Shown here one piece after another: positions 36,231 to 45,211 of a stretch of DNA of 48,632 nucleotides. The notes below the pieces were generated by a model, which was not told where the DNA came from, did not search any database, and worked only from the letters and a program-made list of their open reading frames with translations. The translations under genes were made by a program, and so were the position numbers. Position 1 is the first letter of the stretch. Each line of letters starts with the position of its first letter. The DNA comes from Defluviitaleaceae bacterium (GTDB lineage Bacteria > Bacillota > Clostridia > Lachnospirales > WQUN01): contig WQVF01000021.1 in assembly GCA_009781725.1 (NCBI GenBank), forward strand, positions 1-48,632. Direction: 5' to 3'.

Positions 36231-36286
36231 CTAGCAGAGTTAGACTGACGTGACTTTTGTATTAGGTGCAAACTTAAACTTCATTA

Positions 36287-36406
36287 TATAGCAAACGCCT
36301 TTCGAAATCGTGAACCGCCACTGCACGGGCAAAACCAGCAAAAAACGCTTACTTCGCGTTTTTTGCCGCCCTCCTTCAATCACGTTTCTCAATGACGTTC
36401 GCTATA
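36287..36406. mobile_element. TA-flanked palindromic MITE-like element, diverged relative of copy 1
   Basis: A 116-bp imperfect palindrome (36289-36404), TAGCAAACG...CGTTCGCTA, flanked by TA on both sides. It shares the sub-motifs TTCGAAATCG near the left end and GTTTCTCA near the right end with 362-479. It ends about 50 bases before the cls start, so a -10-like TATAAT at 36428-36433 lies just outside it and any -35 would fall in the element. Confidence 0.6.
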
Positions 36407-36457
36407 TATCATTATTGTAGAATATTGTATAATATATGCGGTTAGGAGGTGAGTTGT

Positions 36458-37993
36458 GTGAAGTATCTTCGTTCATTATCGTTGCGGCTGGGCATTGTTA
36501 TTGTTTTACTTATCCTTCAGATTACCGTAATCGTTGGGGTTACGGCTTTTGTTATGCTTCGGTTTCCCCTTGTATCCTTTGTAGGGTATTTTATCAGCTT
36601 ACTTGTATTTCTATTTATTTTGCAAAAAAATGAGGCTTCGGCCTACAAGATGACGTGGATAATAATCATCCTGCTGGTGCCATCCGTAGGCGGCGTTATG
36701 TACCTGATGTATGGCAAGGAACATCGAGCCAGACGAAAAGTAGAAGCTCATGTCCAGGAACATGCCTTGATTGCCAAGTTGTTGGATACTGATGAAAACT
36801 TGCCCACAGCTCAGCAGGTTGGCTGCGATAGAATGTATAGCCTTATGCAATATGTAATGACCGCGTCTTCCTATCATGCCTATGAGAATACGGAAACCAA
36901 GTATTATCCCTTTGGTGAGCTTATGTTTGAGGATATGCTGGATGAAATCAATAAGGCCGAAAAGTTTATTTTCTTAGAATATTTTATCATAGGCAAAAGC
37001 GGAATGTGGAACCGGCTCCTGGAAGCCTTGGAGAGCAAAGTTGCTCAAGGGGTGGAAGTTAGGGTAATAATTGATGATATTGGCTCACAGAAGCTGTTCA
37101 CAAACTCATATATTTCACAACTTAGGGCAAAGAAGATACGAGTACTGAGATTTAATCCCTTAATTCCATTTCTGTTTGTGTTTATGAACAACCGTGACCA
37201 TCGTAAAATCCTGGTAGTAGATGGTAATGCGGCCTTTGTTGGTGGCTTAAATATCGCGGATGAATATATAAATAAAAATAAGCGCCTTGGCACTTGGAAA
37301 GATACAGGACTGCGCCTCAAGGGGGACGGTGTTTGGAGCTTTACCCTGATGTTTATCGAAATGTGGGATACCTTTTGCAAAGCGGAAGAGCGAATAAACG
37401 ACCATATTTTGTACAAGCAGCCAAGGGATACGAGTCTGACTACAGACGGCTTTATTTTGCCATATGGTGACTCCCCCCTTGATAACAATCAATTAGGGGA
37501 AAATATATATATTGATATACTCAACCAGGCAGAGAAATACGTATACATTTTCACACCATACTTGATAATCTCCGAGAAAATGATACATGCCTTACAAATG
37601 GCTGCAATGCGTGGAGTTGAGGTCAAAATTGTGACCCCGGGTATCCCAGACAAAAAAATCGTGAACAGGCTTACAAAGTCATACTATAATAGCCTGCTTG
37701 AGGCTGGTGTACGTATATTTGAGTATGAGCCAGGGTTTTTACACGCAAAGAGCTTTGTATGTGATGATAAAATCGCTGTTGTGGGTACTATAAATTTGGA
37801 TTACAGGAGTCTTTATCTACATTTTGAATGCGCGGCACTACTATATAATTCAACATGTATAGTAGAAATGCGAGATGATGCTCTTGGGGCCATAGGCCAA
37901 AGTAGAGAAGTCTTTTTGGATGAGAGAAAAGCGGTAAGGATGGTAGAGGTAGTATTTGATGCGTTTTTACATTTGTTCGCGCCGTTGTTATAG
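36458..37993 (+). CDS. cls: Cardiolipin synthase (phospholipase D superfamily)
   Basis: 511 residues; GTG start at 36458 preceded by TAGGAGGTGA at six bases. Two TM helices at about residues 10-60 and one near 65-80 lead to a cytoplasmic catalytic part. Both HxKxxxxD motifs are intact: HRKILVVD beginning at His248 and HAKSFVCD beginning at His429, each followed by the typical GG/GT-N-I-D region. The length matches the family. It joins two phosphatidylglycerol molecules into cardiolipin and glycerol at the inner membrane. It appears monocistronic. The gene symbol is by family; paralogs elsewhere in the genome may exist. Confidence 0.93.
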   Translation: MKYLRSLSLRLGIVIVLLILQITVIVGVTAFVMLRFPLVSFVGYFISLLVFLFILQKNEASAYKMTWIIIILLVPSVGGVMYLMYGKEHRARRKVEAHVQEHALIAKLLDTDENLPTAQQVGCDRMYSLMQYVMTASSYHAYENTETKYYPFGELMFEDMLDEINKAEKFIFLEYFIIGKSGMWNRLLEALESKVAQGVEVRVIIDDIGSQKLFTNSYISQLRAKKIRVLRFNPLIPFLFVFMNNRDHRKILVVDGNAAFVGGLNIADEYINKNKRLGTWKDTGLRLKGDGVWSFTLMFIEMWDTFCKAEERINDHILYKQPRDTSLTTDGFILPYGDSPLDNNQLGENIYIDILNQAEKYVYIFTPYLIISEKMIHALQMAAMRGVEVKIVTPGIPDKKIVNRLTKSYYNSLLEAGVRIFEYEPGFLHAKSFVCDDKIAVVGTINLDYRSLYLHFECAALLYNSTCIVEMRDDALGAIGQSREVFLDERKAVRMVEVVFDAFLHLFAPLL

Positions 37994-38158
37994 TAATGGC
38001 CGGAAGAAAAAAACGTTGGGCCAAAACGACAAAGCTGGGAAATGCCGTAATATAAGGGTGAATTCGGGAAATATGCCTTTGCCCAAAATGGCAAACCGGA
38101 AGAAATGCGCTATCGACAACAACATAGGATGCCGTAATATGAAGCAAAACAATAGCCC

Positions 38159-38241
38159 CGTCACCCCGGTCTTGACCTGGGGTCCCCTAAATCTTTCGGC
38201 AAATGATAGGGAATCCTGCGTCAAGTGTGGGATGACGAAGC
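38159..38241. repeat. CGTCATCCCGG-type palindromic repeat, copy 3 (core only)
   Basis: A core CGTCACCCCGGTCTTGACC...GTGGGATGACGA without clear TGTCACGTTAAGA ends. More diverged than copies 1 and 2. It ends about 20 bases before the next gene start, close to its AGGAGGTG site. Confidence 0.65.
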
Positions 38242-38262
38242 TGATTATACAGGAGGTGCTAT

Positions 38263-38922
38263 ATGATTAGCATACAAGACATAAAGTCTAACGAGAAAAT
38301 TAAGATTTACATCAAAAAATCTGATGAGACCCTTGGAGTCCTAGGATACACAGACCACGGCCTTTTCCATGTGACCAAGGTTGCCAACGAGGCACGGGAT
38401 ATTTTGCTTGCAATGGGCTACCCGCAGCGGGAAGCAGAGCTGGCCTGGATTGCAGGCTATCTCCATGATATAGGCAATGTGATAAACCGCACTGCTCATG
38501 CCCAAAGCGGCGCGCTTCTTGCTTTTCGTATATTAGAGGAGATGGGGTCAGATCCGGAGGAAACCGCTACTATTATCACAGCAATAGGCAACCATGACGA
38601 AAACACATCCCGGCCGGTAAATCCCGTATGCGCTGCTGTTGTACTGGCAGACAAATGCGATGTGCGCTATAGCCGGGTGCGTAACCAGGATCCTACGACC
38701 TTTGATATCCATGACCGAGTCAATTATGCGGTGAAACAATCCTCGTTGACTATATGTGAAGATAAAAAAATTATCAATCTTGATATGACCTTGGATACAG
38801 AACAATGTGCGGTAATGGACTATTTTGAAATATTTTTGAGCCGTATGATTCTTTGCCGTAATGCGGCAGATAATCTGGGGCTGCAATTTGCTCTTACGGT
38901 AAACGGGCAGCAATTGCTGTAA
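38263..38922 (+). CDS. HD-domain metal-dependent phosphohydrolase
   Basis: 219 residues; AGGAGGTG six bases before the ATG. HD-superfamily metal ligands are visible: His32 and His36 (YTDHGLFHV), His68-Asp69 (GYLHDIGNVINR), His in GNHDE and Asp in LADKCD. The rest (VRNQDPTTFDIHDRVNYAVK) matches a conserved Firmicute/archaeal HD family of about 220 residues. The substrate is probably a nucleotide or phospholipid-like metabolite but has not been defined for this family to my knowledge. It follows cls by 270 bases with a palindromic repeat between, so it is probably a separate unit. Confidence 0.85.
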   Translation: MISIQDIKSNEKIKIYIKKSDETLGVLGYTDHGLFHVTKVANEARDILLAMGYPQREAELAWIAGYLHDIGNVINRTAHAQSGALLAFRILEEMGSDPEETATIITAIGNHDENTSRPVNPVCAAVVLADKCDVRYSRVRNQDPTTFDIHDRVNYAVKQSSLTICEDKKIINLDMTLDTEQCAVMDYFEIFLSRMILCRNAADNLGLQFALTVNGQQLL

Positions 38923-39061
38923 GGTGTAAGGAATGGCACCTTGATGCCCTTCATAATTCTACAAAATTAGGGGTATTTTATTTATCATTTATATAATATA
39001 ATTACCATATAATAGCTTGCGCCCGCGTAGCTTAAAAGCAACATACCTTAAGGAGGGTACT

Positions 39062-39421
39062 ATGAAACGTAAATCAGGATTTTTGGCATTTTTGCTAAGT
39101 GCGGTAATATTGTGGGCACTTTCCCGATTGCCTATACCATTTATAGATATTTACTTCGGTGGCAGAACATGGGTTACAATACTCATTGTGGCCATTGTAT
39201 TGGGCCTTATTAATCTTATCCTTGTCAATATAGTAATGAGCTTCTTTAAAAAGGGAAGCACTGCTTTTATTTTTGTGGTTACTTTAGTAGTTGATGCTGC
39301 GGCTCTGATGCTGACCGGTGTACTGGTGCGTAATTTTGATGCCGGTGGGTTTATTAGTGCCATATTGGCAGCAGCAATTATTGCAGCTGCATGTACCGCG
39401 GCAGGTCTGGTAAAAGATTAA
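39062..39421 (+). CDS. Small four-TM membrane protein, phage-holin-like (PF04020-type)
   Basis: 119 residues from MKRKSGFLAF at 39062 with AAGGAGGG upstream. Four hydrophobic helices (about 8-24, 36-60, 67-86, 91-116) with short loops and the VLGLINLILVNIV motif suggest the 4-TM superfamily IV holin-like/PF04020 membrane proteins, which are common chromosomal genes with unknown roles. There is no phage context here, so lysis is unlikely. The upstream 139 bases are AT-rich with several TATAAT-like boxes. A bidirectional terminator separates it from rpmB. Confidence 0.65.
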   Translation: MKRKSGFLAFLLSAVILWALSRLPIPFIDIYFGGRTWVTILIVAIVLGLINLILVNIVMSFFKKGSTAFIFVVTLVVDAAALMLTGVLVRNFDAGGFISAILAAAIIAAACTAAGLVKD

Positions 39422-39460
39422 ATAATTTTAGAGGGGTTACGTGGGCGCGGCCCCATTAAT

Positions 39461-39503
39461 AAAAAAAACGCCATACAGAGGATTTCTCAGCATGGCGTTT
39501 TTG
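39461..39503. terminator. Bidirectional terminator between holin-like gene and rpmB
   Basis: AAAAACGCCAT / ATGGCGTTTTT stem with A run on one side and T run on the other, between the convergent genes ending at 39421 and 39527. Confidence 0.9.
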
Positions 39504-39526
39504 ATTGATTGCAATTTTTTGCGGAA

Positions 39527-39730
39527 CTATACTGACCGCGTCACCTTGTTAGAACGCAGGCAGCGGGTGCATACTTTGGCTGGGCGTACAGCACCGTTTT
39601 TTTCTACAATTTGGACTTTTTTGATATTGGAACGCCACACGCGGTTAGCTCTGCGTGATACTTGGCTACGGGTTATGCTTATACGATGTCCCGTTTGGAT
39701 ACCTTTATCGCATACTTCACATCTTGCCAT
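39527..39730 (-). CDS. rpmB: 50S ribosomal protein L28
   Basis: 67 residues beginning MARCEVCDKGIQTGHRIS at 39730; GGAGG lies about 10 bases upstream. Conserved L28 motifs include RRANRVWRSNIKKV and VCTRCLRSNKV. Two CxxC pairs (Cys4/Cys7 and the CTRC near residue 53) make a zinc ribbon, so this is the zinc-binding (C+) form. It is a component of the large ribosomal subunit. Monocistronic, with its own promoter at 39813-39841 and terminator at 39461-39503. A longer in-frame start at 39841 is rejected because it would overlap the -35 box. Confidence 0.97.
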   Translation of the reverse strand: MARCEVCDKGIQTGHRISITRSQVSRRANRVWRSNIKKVQIVEKNGAVRPAKVCTRCLRSNKVTRSV

Positions 39731-39812
39731 GATAAGTAAACCTCCATTTACATAGCTATCCCCCATTGGTGGGAAGCTATCCTGTATTTTTCCTGATTTT
39801 TTAGCAGATTGG

Positions 39813-39841
39813 ATTCTACCAGATGAATATAGACTTGACAA
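39813..39841 (-). promoter_or_regulatory. Promoter of rpmB
   Basis: On the minus strand, TTGTCA (39841-39836), exactly 17 bases, then TAGAAT (39818-39813). The leader of about 75 bases includes a small hairpin near ATAGCT...AGCTAT (39744-39772). Confidence 0.75.
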
Positions 39842-39943
39842 GGCTTAAATTATTGATAGAGTTTTTATTATCAAAGAAGGAGTGAGAGGGGGCGGCTTCG
39901 CCGCCCATTCGATAGTCTTTGTTCTTGATTAGGAGGTATTTTA

Positions 39944-41038
39944 ATGTTTTGTACGATATGCGGCAACACCATATATCAGGATGAATCTTTTTGCAGTAAA
40001 TGTGGTAAAGGCGTAAAACCAAAGTCTCCACAGCCTCACGGAGGCCACACCCATCCCCAAAGGGGTGTCCCGGCCCCTCCACCTGGCGGGCATAGTCGGC
40101 AAAAGGAATATGCCCATCCCCCTAATCCCGGTGGTAGAGGCGCGCCCCCACAATATACGAATTACGAGCTTCCCCCGCCTCCACAAAACAGAGGCCCAGC
40201 ACCAAGTTATCACCAGCATGGGGGACATTCCCATCATCATGAATACAGAACCCCGCCGCCTCAATCAGGCGGGGGCTTAAAAAAAGCGGCAATTATTGCT
40301 GCATGTATTGCGCTGTTTGCCCTTGGGGTTAGCATTGGCGGTATTTTTGTTATGCGAAGAAGCCAGCAGGGTACCACCCCGCCCCCACAAGATTCATCTT
40401 CTATCGGAAATGAAGCCCCTGCCACTCCTACACCACTTCCGGAGCGCATCACCCCAACGCCGACTCCCCCTCCAGAGGATGAGGCCGAAGAAACTCCACC
40501 CCCCGAGGAAACTGAGCCTCCTGTGGAGGATGGAAGATCCGCCCGGTTCCCTTTCCCCGGCAATATGAGCCGCTATGGGGGCAGTGCTGAGGCTGATGTG
40601 GCTTTTTTACAAAACACACTTAATAATATCCGCAGGAATTACAGATCTATACGGGTTATAGATGTAGCAGGGGGTACTTTTGGGGCGGCGACCTTTGGGG
40701 CTGTTGTGGACTTCCAGCTAAGGGTTGGGTTGCCTCCCACGGGGGTTGTTAACGAAGATACATGGTATGCTTTGGTGGAGGTATTCGAAAACCCGCCTGC
40801 GGAGCCAGATCCGCCCTTTGAGCATATAACACAAGAATGGTATGTGACCTTGGTCAATCTTCACTTGAGAGAAGAGCCGTCCACGGCCGGGGAGTCGATG
40901 GATGTTATAGACCAGTGGACGAGGGTTTGGGTTGCATACTATATCCCACAAGATAGCTGGTTCTTCGTTCAGACAGAGGAAGGGTATACGGGTTATATGA
41001 AGGCAGAGTTTTTGCTGTTGGATGGGATTTTGCCATAG
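39944..41038 (+). CDS. Zinc-ribbon, single-TM protein with peptidoglycan-binding and SH3 domains
   Basis: 364 residues; AGGAGG upstream. Residues 1-22 are a zinc ribbon (Cys3, Cys6, Cys17, Cys20). A Pro/Gly/His-rich linker spans about 25-105, then a TM helix about 112-132 (IIAACIALFALGVSIGGIF). Outside the membrane comes a Pro/Thr/Glu-rich spacer, a PG_binding_1-like domain (about 212-285: FLQNTLNNIRR, FGAVVDFQLRVGLPPTGVV, TWYALVEVF) and an SH3-type domain (about 300-362: LVNLHLREEPS, WFFVQTEEGYTGYMKAEFL). It probably sits at the envelope and binds cell wall. It begins a three-gene plus-strand run with the WG-SLH and subtilase genes. Confidence 0.8.
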   Translation: MFCTICGNTIYQDESFCSKCGKGVKPKSPQPHGGHTHPQRGVPAPPPGGHSRQKEYAHPPNPGGRGAPPQYTNYELPPPPQNRGPAPSYHQHGGHSHHHEYRTPPPQSGGGLKKAAIIAACIALFALGVSIGGIFVMRRSQQGTTPPPQDSSSIGNEAPATPTPLPERITPTPTPPPEDEAEETPPPEETEPPVEDGRSARFPFPGNMSRYGGSAEADVAFLQNTLNNIRRNYRSIRVIDVAGGTFGAATFGAVVDFQLRVGLPPTGVVNEDTWYALVEVFENPPAEPDPPFEHITQEWYVTLVNLHLREEPSTAGESMDVIDQWTRVWVAYYIPQDSWFFVQTEEGYTGYMKAEFLLLDGILP

Positions 41039-41079
41039 GGCATCCTTACACTTTGTAAATATGCTAGGACGTGATACTA

Positions 41080-43878
41080 ATGATAAGATGGAAAGCGGTT
41101 GCGTTATTTCTTGCCCTGATTCTCATTGCCTTGGGGCTTGTTTCTGTTTTTGCCACAGACTCGGAAACTAGTGATAATCTGTCCCCTTATCCCCATATAG
41201 CCGCCGACCGGGTTTATGGTTTCAGGGACGGCATTGCCGCTGTTATTATCTATGAAGATACCGGTGCTTTCAGACTGGGATATATCAACCAATCCTTGGA
41301 TTTTGTCATTCCTTATAAAACCTATGGTTTTGACCCTCATTGGCAAACACCGCAATTTTCTTACGGCCTGGTGCCCGTCCGTTCGGATATGGATGGGGCA
41401 GTAGGCTTTTTTAATATAAGGGGTGTGGCGGTTACGCCTTTCATGTACGAAGCTGCCCGAGATTTTTCTGAGGGGCTTGCTGCCGTAAGATATGGAGGGC
41501 AGTGGGGCTTTATTGACACCTATGGCGATATACACATCCCCTTTAGATATGACAGGGCCGGGGATTTCTCCGAAGGGGTTGCCCCGGTAATGCTAAACGG
41601 CCGCTGGGGCTTTATAGACACCGAGGGTGAGCTTGCAATACCCTTTGTACTGGAGCATTATTATTCTCAGGGGGATAATTTCATGCATCCCGGATTCTCC
41701 GAAGATTTGGTCCCAGTGCTATTTGATGAGGAAGAAGGGCCAAGATGGGGCTTTCTGACCCGTGCAGGCAATCGGATGCATTCGTATTTATACCATGGGG
41801 TACATGGATTTGTTGAAGGTCGTGCACTGGTCATGGGTCAGGACCATGAGGGCCACGCTAGTTTTGGATATATCAACCAGCAAGGTGAGGAGATTGTGCC
41901 CCCTGTATATGACCTTGGGCGGGATTTTTCCGAAGGACTAGCCGCTGTGAGTTTTAACGGTGGATGGGGCTTTATTGATGAATATGGCCGGGTACAGGTG
42001 CCCGTGAGATATGAGTATGCCCGCAGCTTTAGCCAGGGCCTTGCGGCGGTTATGTCCGGGGGGCTTTGGGGCTTTATTGATAGATGGGGCAACGAGGTTA
42101 TCCCACTTATATATAGTGGAGTAGGGGATTTTGCCTATGGTGCTGCTGCCGTAAGATTAGGAGAAGATGAAGAGGCTAGATGGGGTTTTGTGAGTCCAAG
42201 GGGTGAAATTCTTTTTCCCATAGAATTTACGGAGGTCACGGATTTTTCCGAATACTTAGCATGGGCCAGAGCTTCTGATGGATGGAGCATGATAGAAATC
42301 AGCCAGACAGATGATATGGCATATGCTCCTAGATATATCTACCAGCCTGTACCGGAGTATCTTCGGTTTACACCTCAACCCCACACGATAGATGGGATTT
42401 ATGACCCAGCCGGCGCGGAAGATGCCATTCTTGCCATGGCCCTGTCTCTTACCCCTGAGCAGCGCACTTCCGGTGACGCTCTTAACATAGTTACATTGTA
42501 TATAGAAAATGCCATTCGCAGGGGCACGTCTCAGGAGCTCCCTGTCGATGGTATTTTGAGTGCCGAGATATTGCAGAATGGCGCATATATTGCACAGAAT
42601 CTATGGCAATCAGCCCTTGCAACAACTAACGCCGCAAACCTACATTTGATGCGGCAGCTTGGGGTAAATATTAATTTTATCGCATCCCAGGAAGACGTGA
42701 TAGCTATTACCTTCCCCGAAGATGTTTCGACGATTGGCTTTGATAGCTTGACAGTGGAAATGGAATTTGGGGCGGTGACGATAAGCCGTGAGGATATTAT
42801 GCAAGGGGGCGAGGTAATTATTGAGCGGGGTACACCGGTCAGCAATCATTTCATAGGTGAAATGCCCCTTGACCCTGTTTTACTTGGCTTCGCTTTTCGG
42901 CATTTTTTGACATCCCCAGTCAGTTATCTGTTGGAATATTGGGCCATTATCGCAATTGCGCTGCTAATACTACTATGGGGTATTCTTGCGACTATTGGTC
43001 ATAGATTCCGGATATGGGTGGTGCCCGTATTTGCGGTTTTATTTATCCTAGGCAATCTTTGGACCCTGAGAGGGAATCAGCAAGAAAATGAAGAGATTCC
43101 AGCAATAGCCGAGGATTATGTTTATTCTGTAATTATCACCATGTCTCCAGGGATGAGGGCTACAGTTTCCATCCCGTTAAATGGTGCCGACCAGGGTGGG
43201 CTGATGATTCTAGGTGAAAATGGGAAACCTCAACTTAGTAGATATAATCCTGTAACCAATACAATTGATGCCAGAATCAGCTCTGACGGTACCTTCGTCT
43301 TAGGTCGAAATGAAACTGTGTTTATGGATATAGTTGACGCCGACCCAATGGTACAAGAGGCCATTTTTGTCCTTGCTTCCATGGGAATAATGACAGGCGT
43401 AGAAGGATATTTCCACCCGGACAGTGCAATAACCCGAGGGGAGCTAGCATTGGCGTTGGTTACATCCCTGGGTCTTCCTACAGATATTGCAAACAATATT
43501 TTCCCGGATAATAATCCTGAGGATATGTATTATCACGCAATCGCCACGGTTGCGTACCACGGCCTGATTAATGGATTTGGAGATGGTCATTTTAGGGGCA
43601 GCTGGGCTATACCAAAGAGCGATTTAGTGGTTGTGCTGGGGCGCGTGTTGACAGAACATATGGGCTACAGGCCTCCGGTGGATATCGGGGGGATATTGGC
43701 TCGATATCAGGACCTGGATAGAATCGACGTGAGAGCCCAGACTGCCATAGCACTTGTAACCGCGACTAATATTCTGGTAGAAAGAGAGGATGGCAGATTT
43801 GCCCCGGAGAGTGTGATGACTAGGGGGGACGCTGCTGTGGTGATTTATCGGTTGTTTGGGAGGATGTGGAATGCTTAA
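41080..43878 (+). CDS. WG-repeat protein with transmembrane helices and C-terminal S-layer homology domains
   Basis: 932 residues from MIRWKAVALF at 41080 (a GTG at 41071 is too close to AGGA). Residues about 5-25 are a signal helix. Residues about 45-410 hold about eight WG (KWG) repeats of the form FSEGLAAVxxxGxWGFIDxxGxxxIPxxY. A linker and two hydrophobic helices (about 625-670) follow. The last 170 residues are three S-layer homology domains (AIFVLASMGIMTGVEGYFHPDSAITRGELA, then two more ending ESVMTRGDAAVVIYRLFG). SLH domains after internal TM helices are odd, because SLH normally binds wall polymers outside. It overlaps the subtilase gene by eight bases. Ligand unknown. Confidence 0.85.
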   Translation: MIRWKAVALFLALILIALGLVSVFATDSETSDNLSPYPHIAADRVYGFRDGIAAVIIYEDTGAFRLGYINQSLDFVIPYKTYGFDPHWQTPQFSYGLVPVRSDMDGAVGFFNIRGVAVTPFMYEAARDFSEGLAAVRYGGQWGFIDTYGDIHIPFRYDRAGDFSEGVAPVMLNGRWGFIDTEGELAIPFVLEHYYSQGDNFMHPGFSEDLVPVLFDEEEGPRWGFLTRAGNRMHSYLYHGVHGFVEGRALVMGQDHEGHASFGYINQQGEEIVPPVYDLGRDFSEGLAAVSFNGGWGFIDEYGRVQVPVRYEYARSFSQGLAAVMSGGLWGFIDRWGNEVIPLIYSGVGDFAYGAAAVRLGEDEEARWGFVSPRGEILFPIEFTEVTDFSEYLAWARASDGWSMIEISQTDDMAYAPRYIYQPVPEYLRFTPQPHTIDGIYDPAGAEDAILAMALSLTPEQRTSGDALNIVTLYIENAIRRGTSQELPVDGILSAEILQNGAYIAQNLWQSALATTNAANLHLMRQLGVNINFIASQEDVIAITFPEDVSTIGFDSLTVEMEFGAVTISREDIMQGGEVIIERGTPVSNHFIGEMPLDPVLLGFAFRHFLTSPVSYLLEYWAIIAIALLILLWGILATIGHRFRIWVVPVFAVLFILGNLWTLRGNQQENEEIPAIAEDYVYSVIITMSPGMRATVSIPLNGADQGGLMILGENGKPQLSRYNPVTNTIDARISSDGTFVLGRNETVFMDIVDADPMVQEAIFVLASMGIMTGVEGYFHPDSAITRGELALALVTSLGLPTDIANNIFPDNNPEDMYYHAIATVAYHGLINGFGDGHFRGSWAIPKSDLVVVLGRVLTEHMGYRPPVDIGGILARYQDLDRIDVRAQTAIALVTATNILVEREDGRFAPESVMTRGDAAVVIYRLFGRMWNA

Positions 43879-45115
43879 GGTTGCCTTTATAGATGATGGA
43901 ATAAACCAAGGCTTTATTTCGGAAGAAATCCCTTTTGAAAATTACACCGCCGATGAAACGGGTGTACGTGAAGCATCCTCCATTACTGAGATAAGCCATG
44001 GTACCATGTGTTATCAGATTTTTAGAGACCAGGCACAATCTTCTTACCACTTAATAAGCATAAAAGTGTTGGACAATACTACCGGTACAGGAAATCATAA
44101 ATCTCTGCTTATAGCCTTAAAATGGTGCGCTAACCAAAACATTGACATCATTAATATGAGTATGGGAACGCGACAATATGCCGATTTTTCTTCCATTGCC
44201 AGGGCAATAGAAGAATTGTCTCAAACAGTCATAATTGCTGCTTGCAGCAACTCGAACAACCTGACTTTCCCTGCTTGCTTGCCAAATGTAATAGGCGTGA
44301 GGCATAGCAACCATCCAGAATTAATAGATAATTATATGTATATTGATAATCCGCATGACCAAATTGAGATTATGATAAATGCTGACAGCATACCGGTCTC
44401 TATAGATACTAACGGGAATATATATAATAATTTCAATCCAAAATGCAGGATTGAAATTGCTATGTTTTCGGAAAATGTTTCAACTGAGAGTGACATAAAT
44501 CGTCACTCTCAGTTGAAATCGCTATACATGGGTGCATCTAACAGTTTTGCAACACCGATAATTACTGCACGTGTATTCGAATATATGACGTTAGATTGCC
44601 GCACTAAAGAAGATATAATGATTTACCTTAGAAACAATGGAATAAAAAATACTAATATCATTACATATGAATTATATAAAAGTCTGTTGCTTGCATGGGA
44701 GGATGTAAAGGTACCAATTATCTTGTTGCCAAGCTTCACACGAGAGGTAACCAATAAGCTTATTGCACTGACTAATATTTTTGTTGAAGACGGCTATCGC
44801 GCAATTGCTCTATCCCAAGAGAAATATAGCAGTCCGAAAGACTTATTATATAGTCTTACTTGGAATGGGGATATCCCGATTACAATTCCGGAGCTAATAG
44901 AGCTGTATTATAACTTTGCGCTACCGGACATAATATTTTTGCAAATGGAGATTGCTGATTTGACTGCTTTACCGGATAACATGCAACCTGACTTAATATT
45001 AAGAACACAAGAGGTGCGGGATATAGACATTATTGCATGGGATAAGAAATGTGTACTGTATTATGGCGAATCGGTAGAGGGCCTATTTTCACAAATAAAA
45101 CAATTGCTCATATAG
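43871..45115 (+). CDS. Subtilisin-family (S8) peptidase with C-terminal extension, interrupted in frame by a palindromic element
   Basis: 414 residues from MLKVAFIDDG at 43871, with GGGAGGATG upstream and 8-base overlap with the WG-SLH gene. Catalytic residues: Asp8 (FIDDGI), His43 (SHGTMC), Ser225 (NSFATP). The usual oxyanion AAGN reads AACSN, so the Asn is shifted or replaced. No signal peptide, so it acts in the cytoplasm. Residues about 186-219 come from the palindromic element at 44423-44526; removing 102 bases leaves the frame intact as GNIYMGASNSFATP. The C-terminal 140 residues (VKVPIILLPSFTREV...) resemble nothing certain; a fused maturation-system domain is possible. Near a radical SAM peptide maturase, it may process a leader peptide. 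Whether it is still active is uncertain. Confidence 0.75.
   Translation: MLKVAFIDDGINQGFISEEIPFENYTADETGVREASSITEISHGTMCYQIFRDQAQSSYHLISIKVLDNTTGTGNHKSLLIALKWCANQNIDIINMSMGTRQYADFSSIARAIEELSQTVIIAACSNSNNLTFPACLPNVIGVRHSNHPELIDNYMYIDNPHDQIEIMINADSIPVSIDTNGNIYNNFNPKCRIEIAMFSENVSTESDINRHSQLKSLYMGASNSFATPIITARVFEYMTLDCRTKEDIMIYLRNNGIKNTNIITYELYKSLLLAWEDVKVPIILLPSFTREVTNKLIALTNIFVEDGYRAIALSQEKYSSPKDLLYSLTWNGDIPITIPELIELYYNFALPDIIFLQMEIADLTALPDNMQPDLILRTQEVRDIDIIAWDKKCVLYYGESVEGLFSQIKQLLI
44423..44526. mobile_element. Family 2 MITE-like element inserted in frame within the subtilase gene
   Basis: 104 bases matching the reverse complement of 24619-24722 with about 10 substitutions and no gaps. The TAG/CTA-ended core is 100 bp (44425-44524, left end degenerated to TAATAATTTC) plus a duplicated TA, a net gain of 102 bp or 34 codons. 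It encodes N-F-N-P-K-C-R-I-E-I...Q-L-K-S-L-Y in the host frame with no stop. Confidence 0.85.
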
Positions 45116-45118
45116 CGC

Positions 45119-45165
45119 AAAAAAAGTGACCGCATGGTTCGGGATGCCATGAGGTCACTTTTTTT
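45119..45165. terminator. Bidirectional terminator between subtilase and propeptide genes
   Basis: AAAAAGTGACC...CATGG / CCATG...GGTCACTTTTT stem with A run and T run, directly after the subtilase stop and about 45 bases from the stop of the convergent propeptide gene. Confidence 0.9.
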
Positions 45166-45211
45166 CTATTCTACCCTAGTGATGGACAGTACACCGGGGC
45201 AGTGTATAGGG

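Noticed and set aside
39062..39421. Phage holin as evidence for a prophage.
   Set aside because: No other phage gene is near; 4-TM holin-like proteins are common chromosomal membrane proteins.
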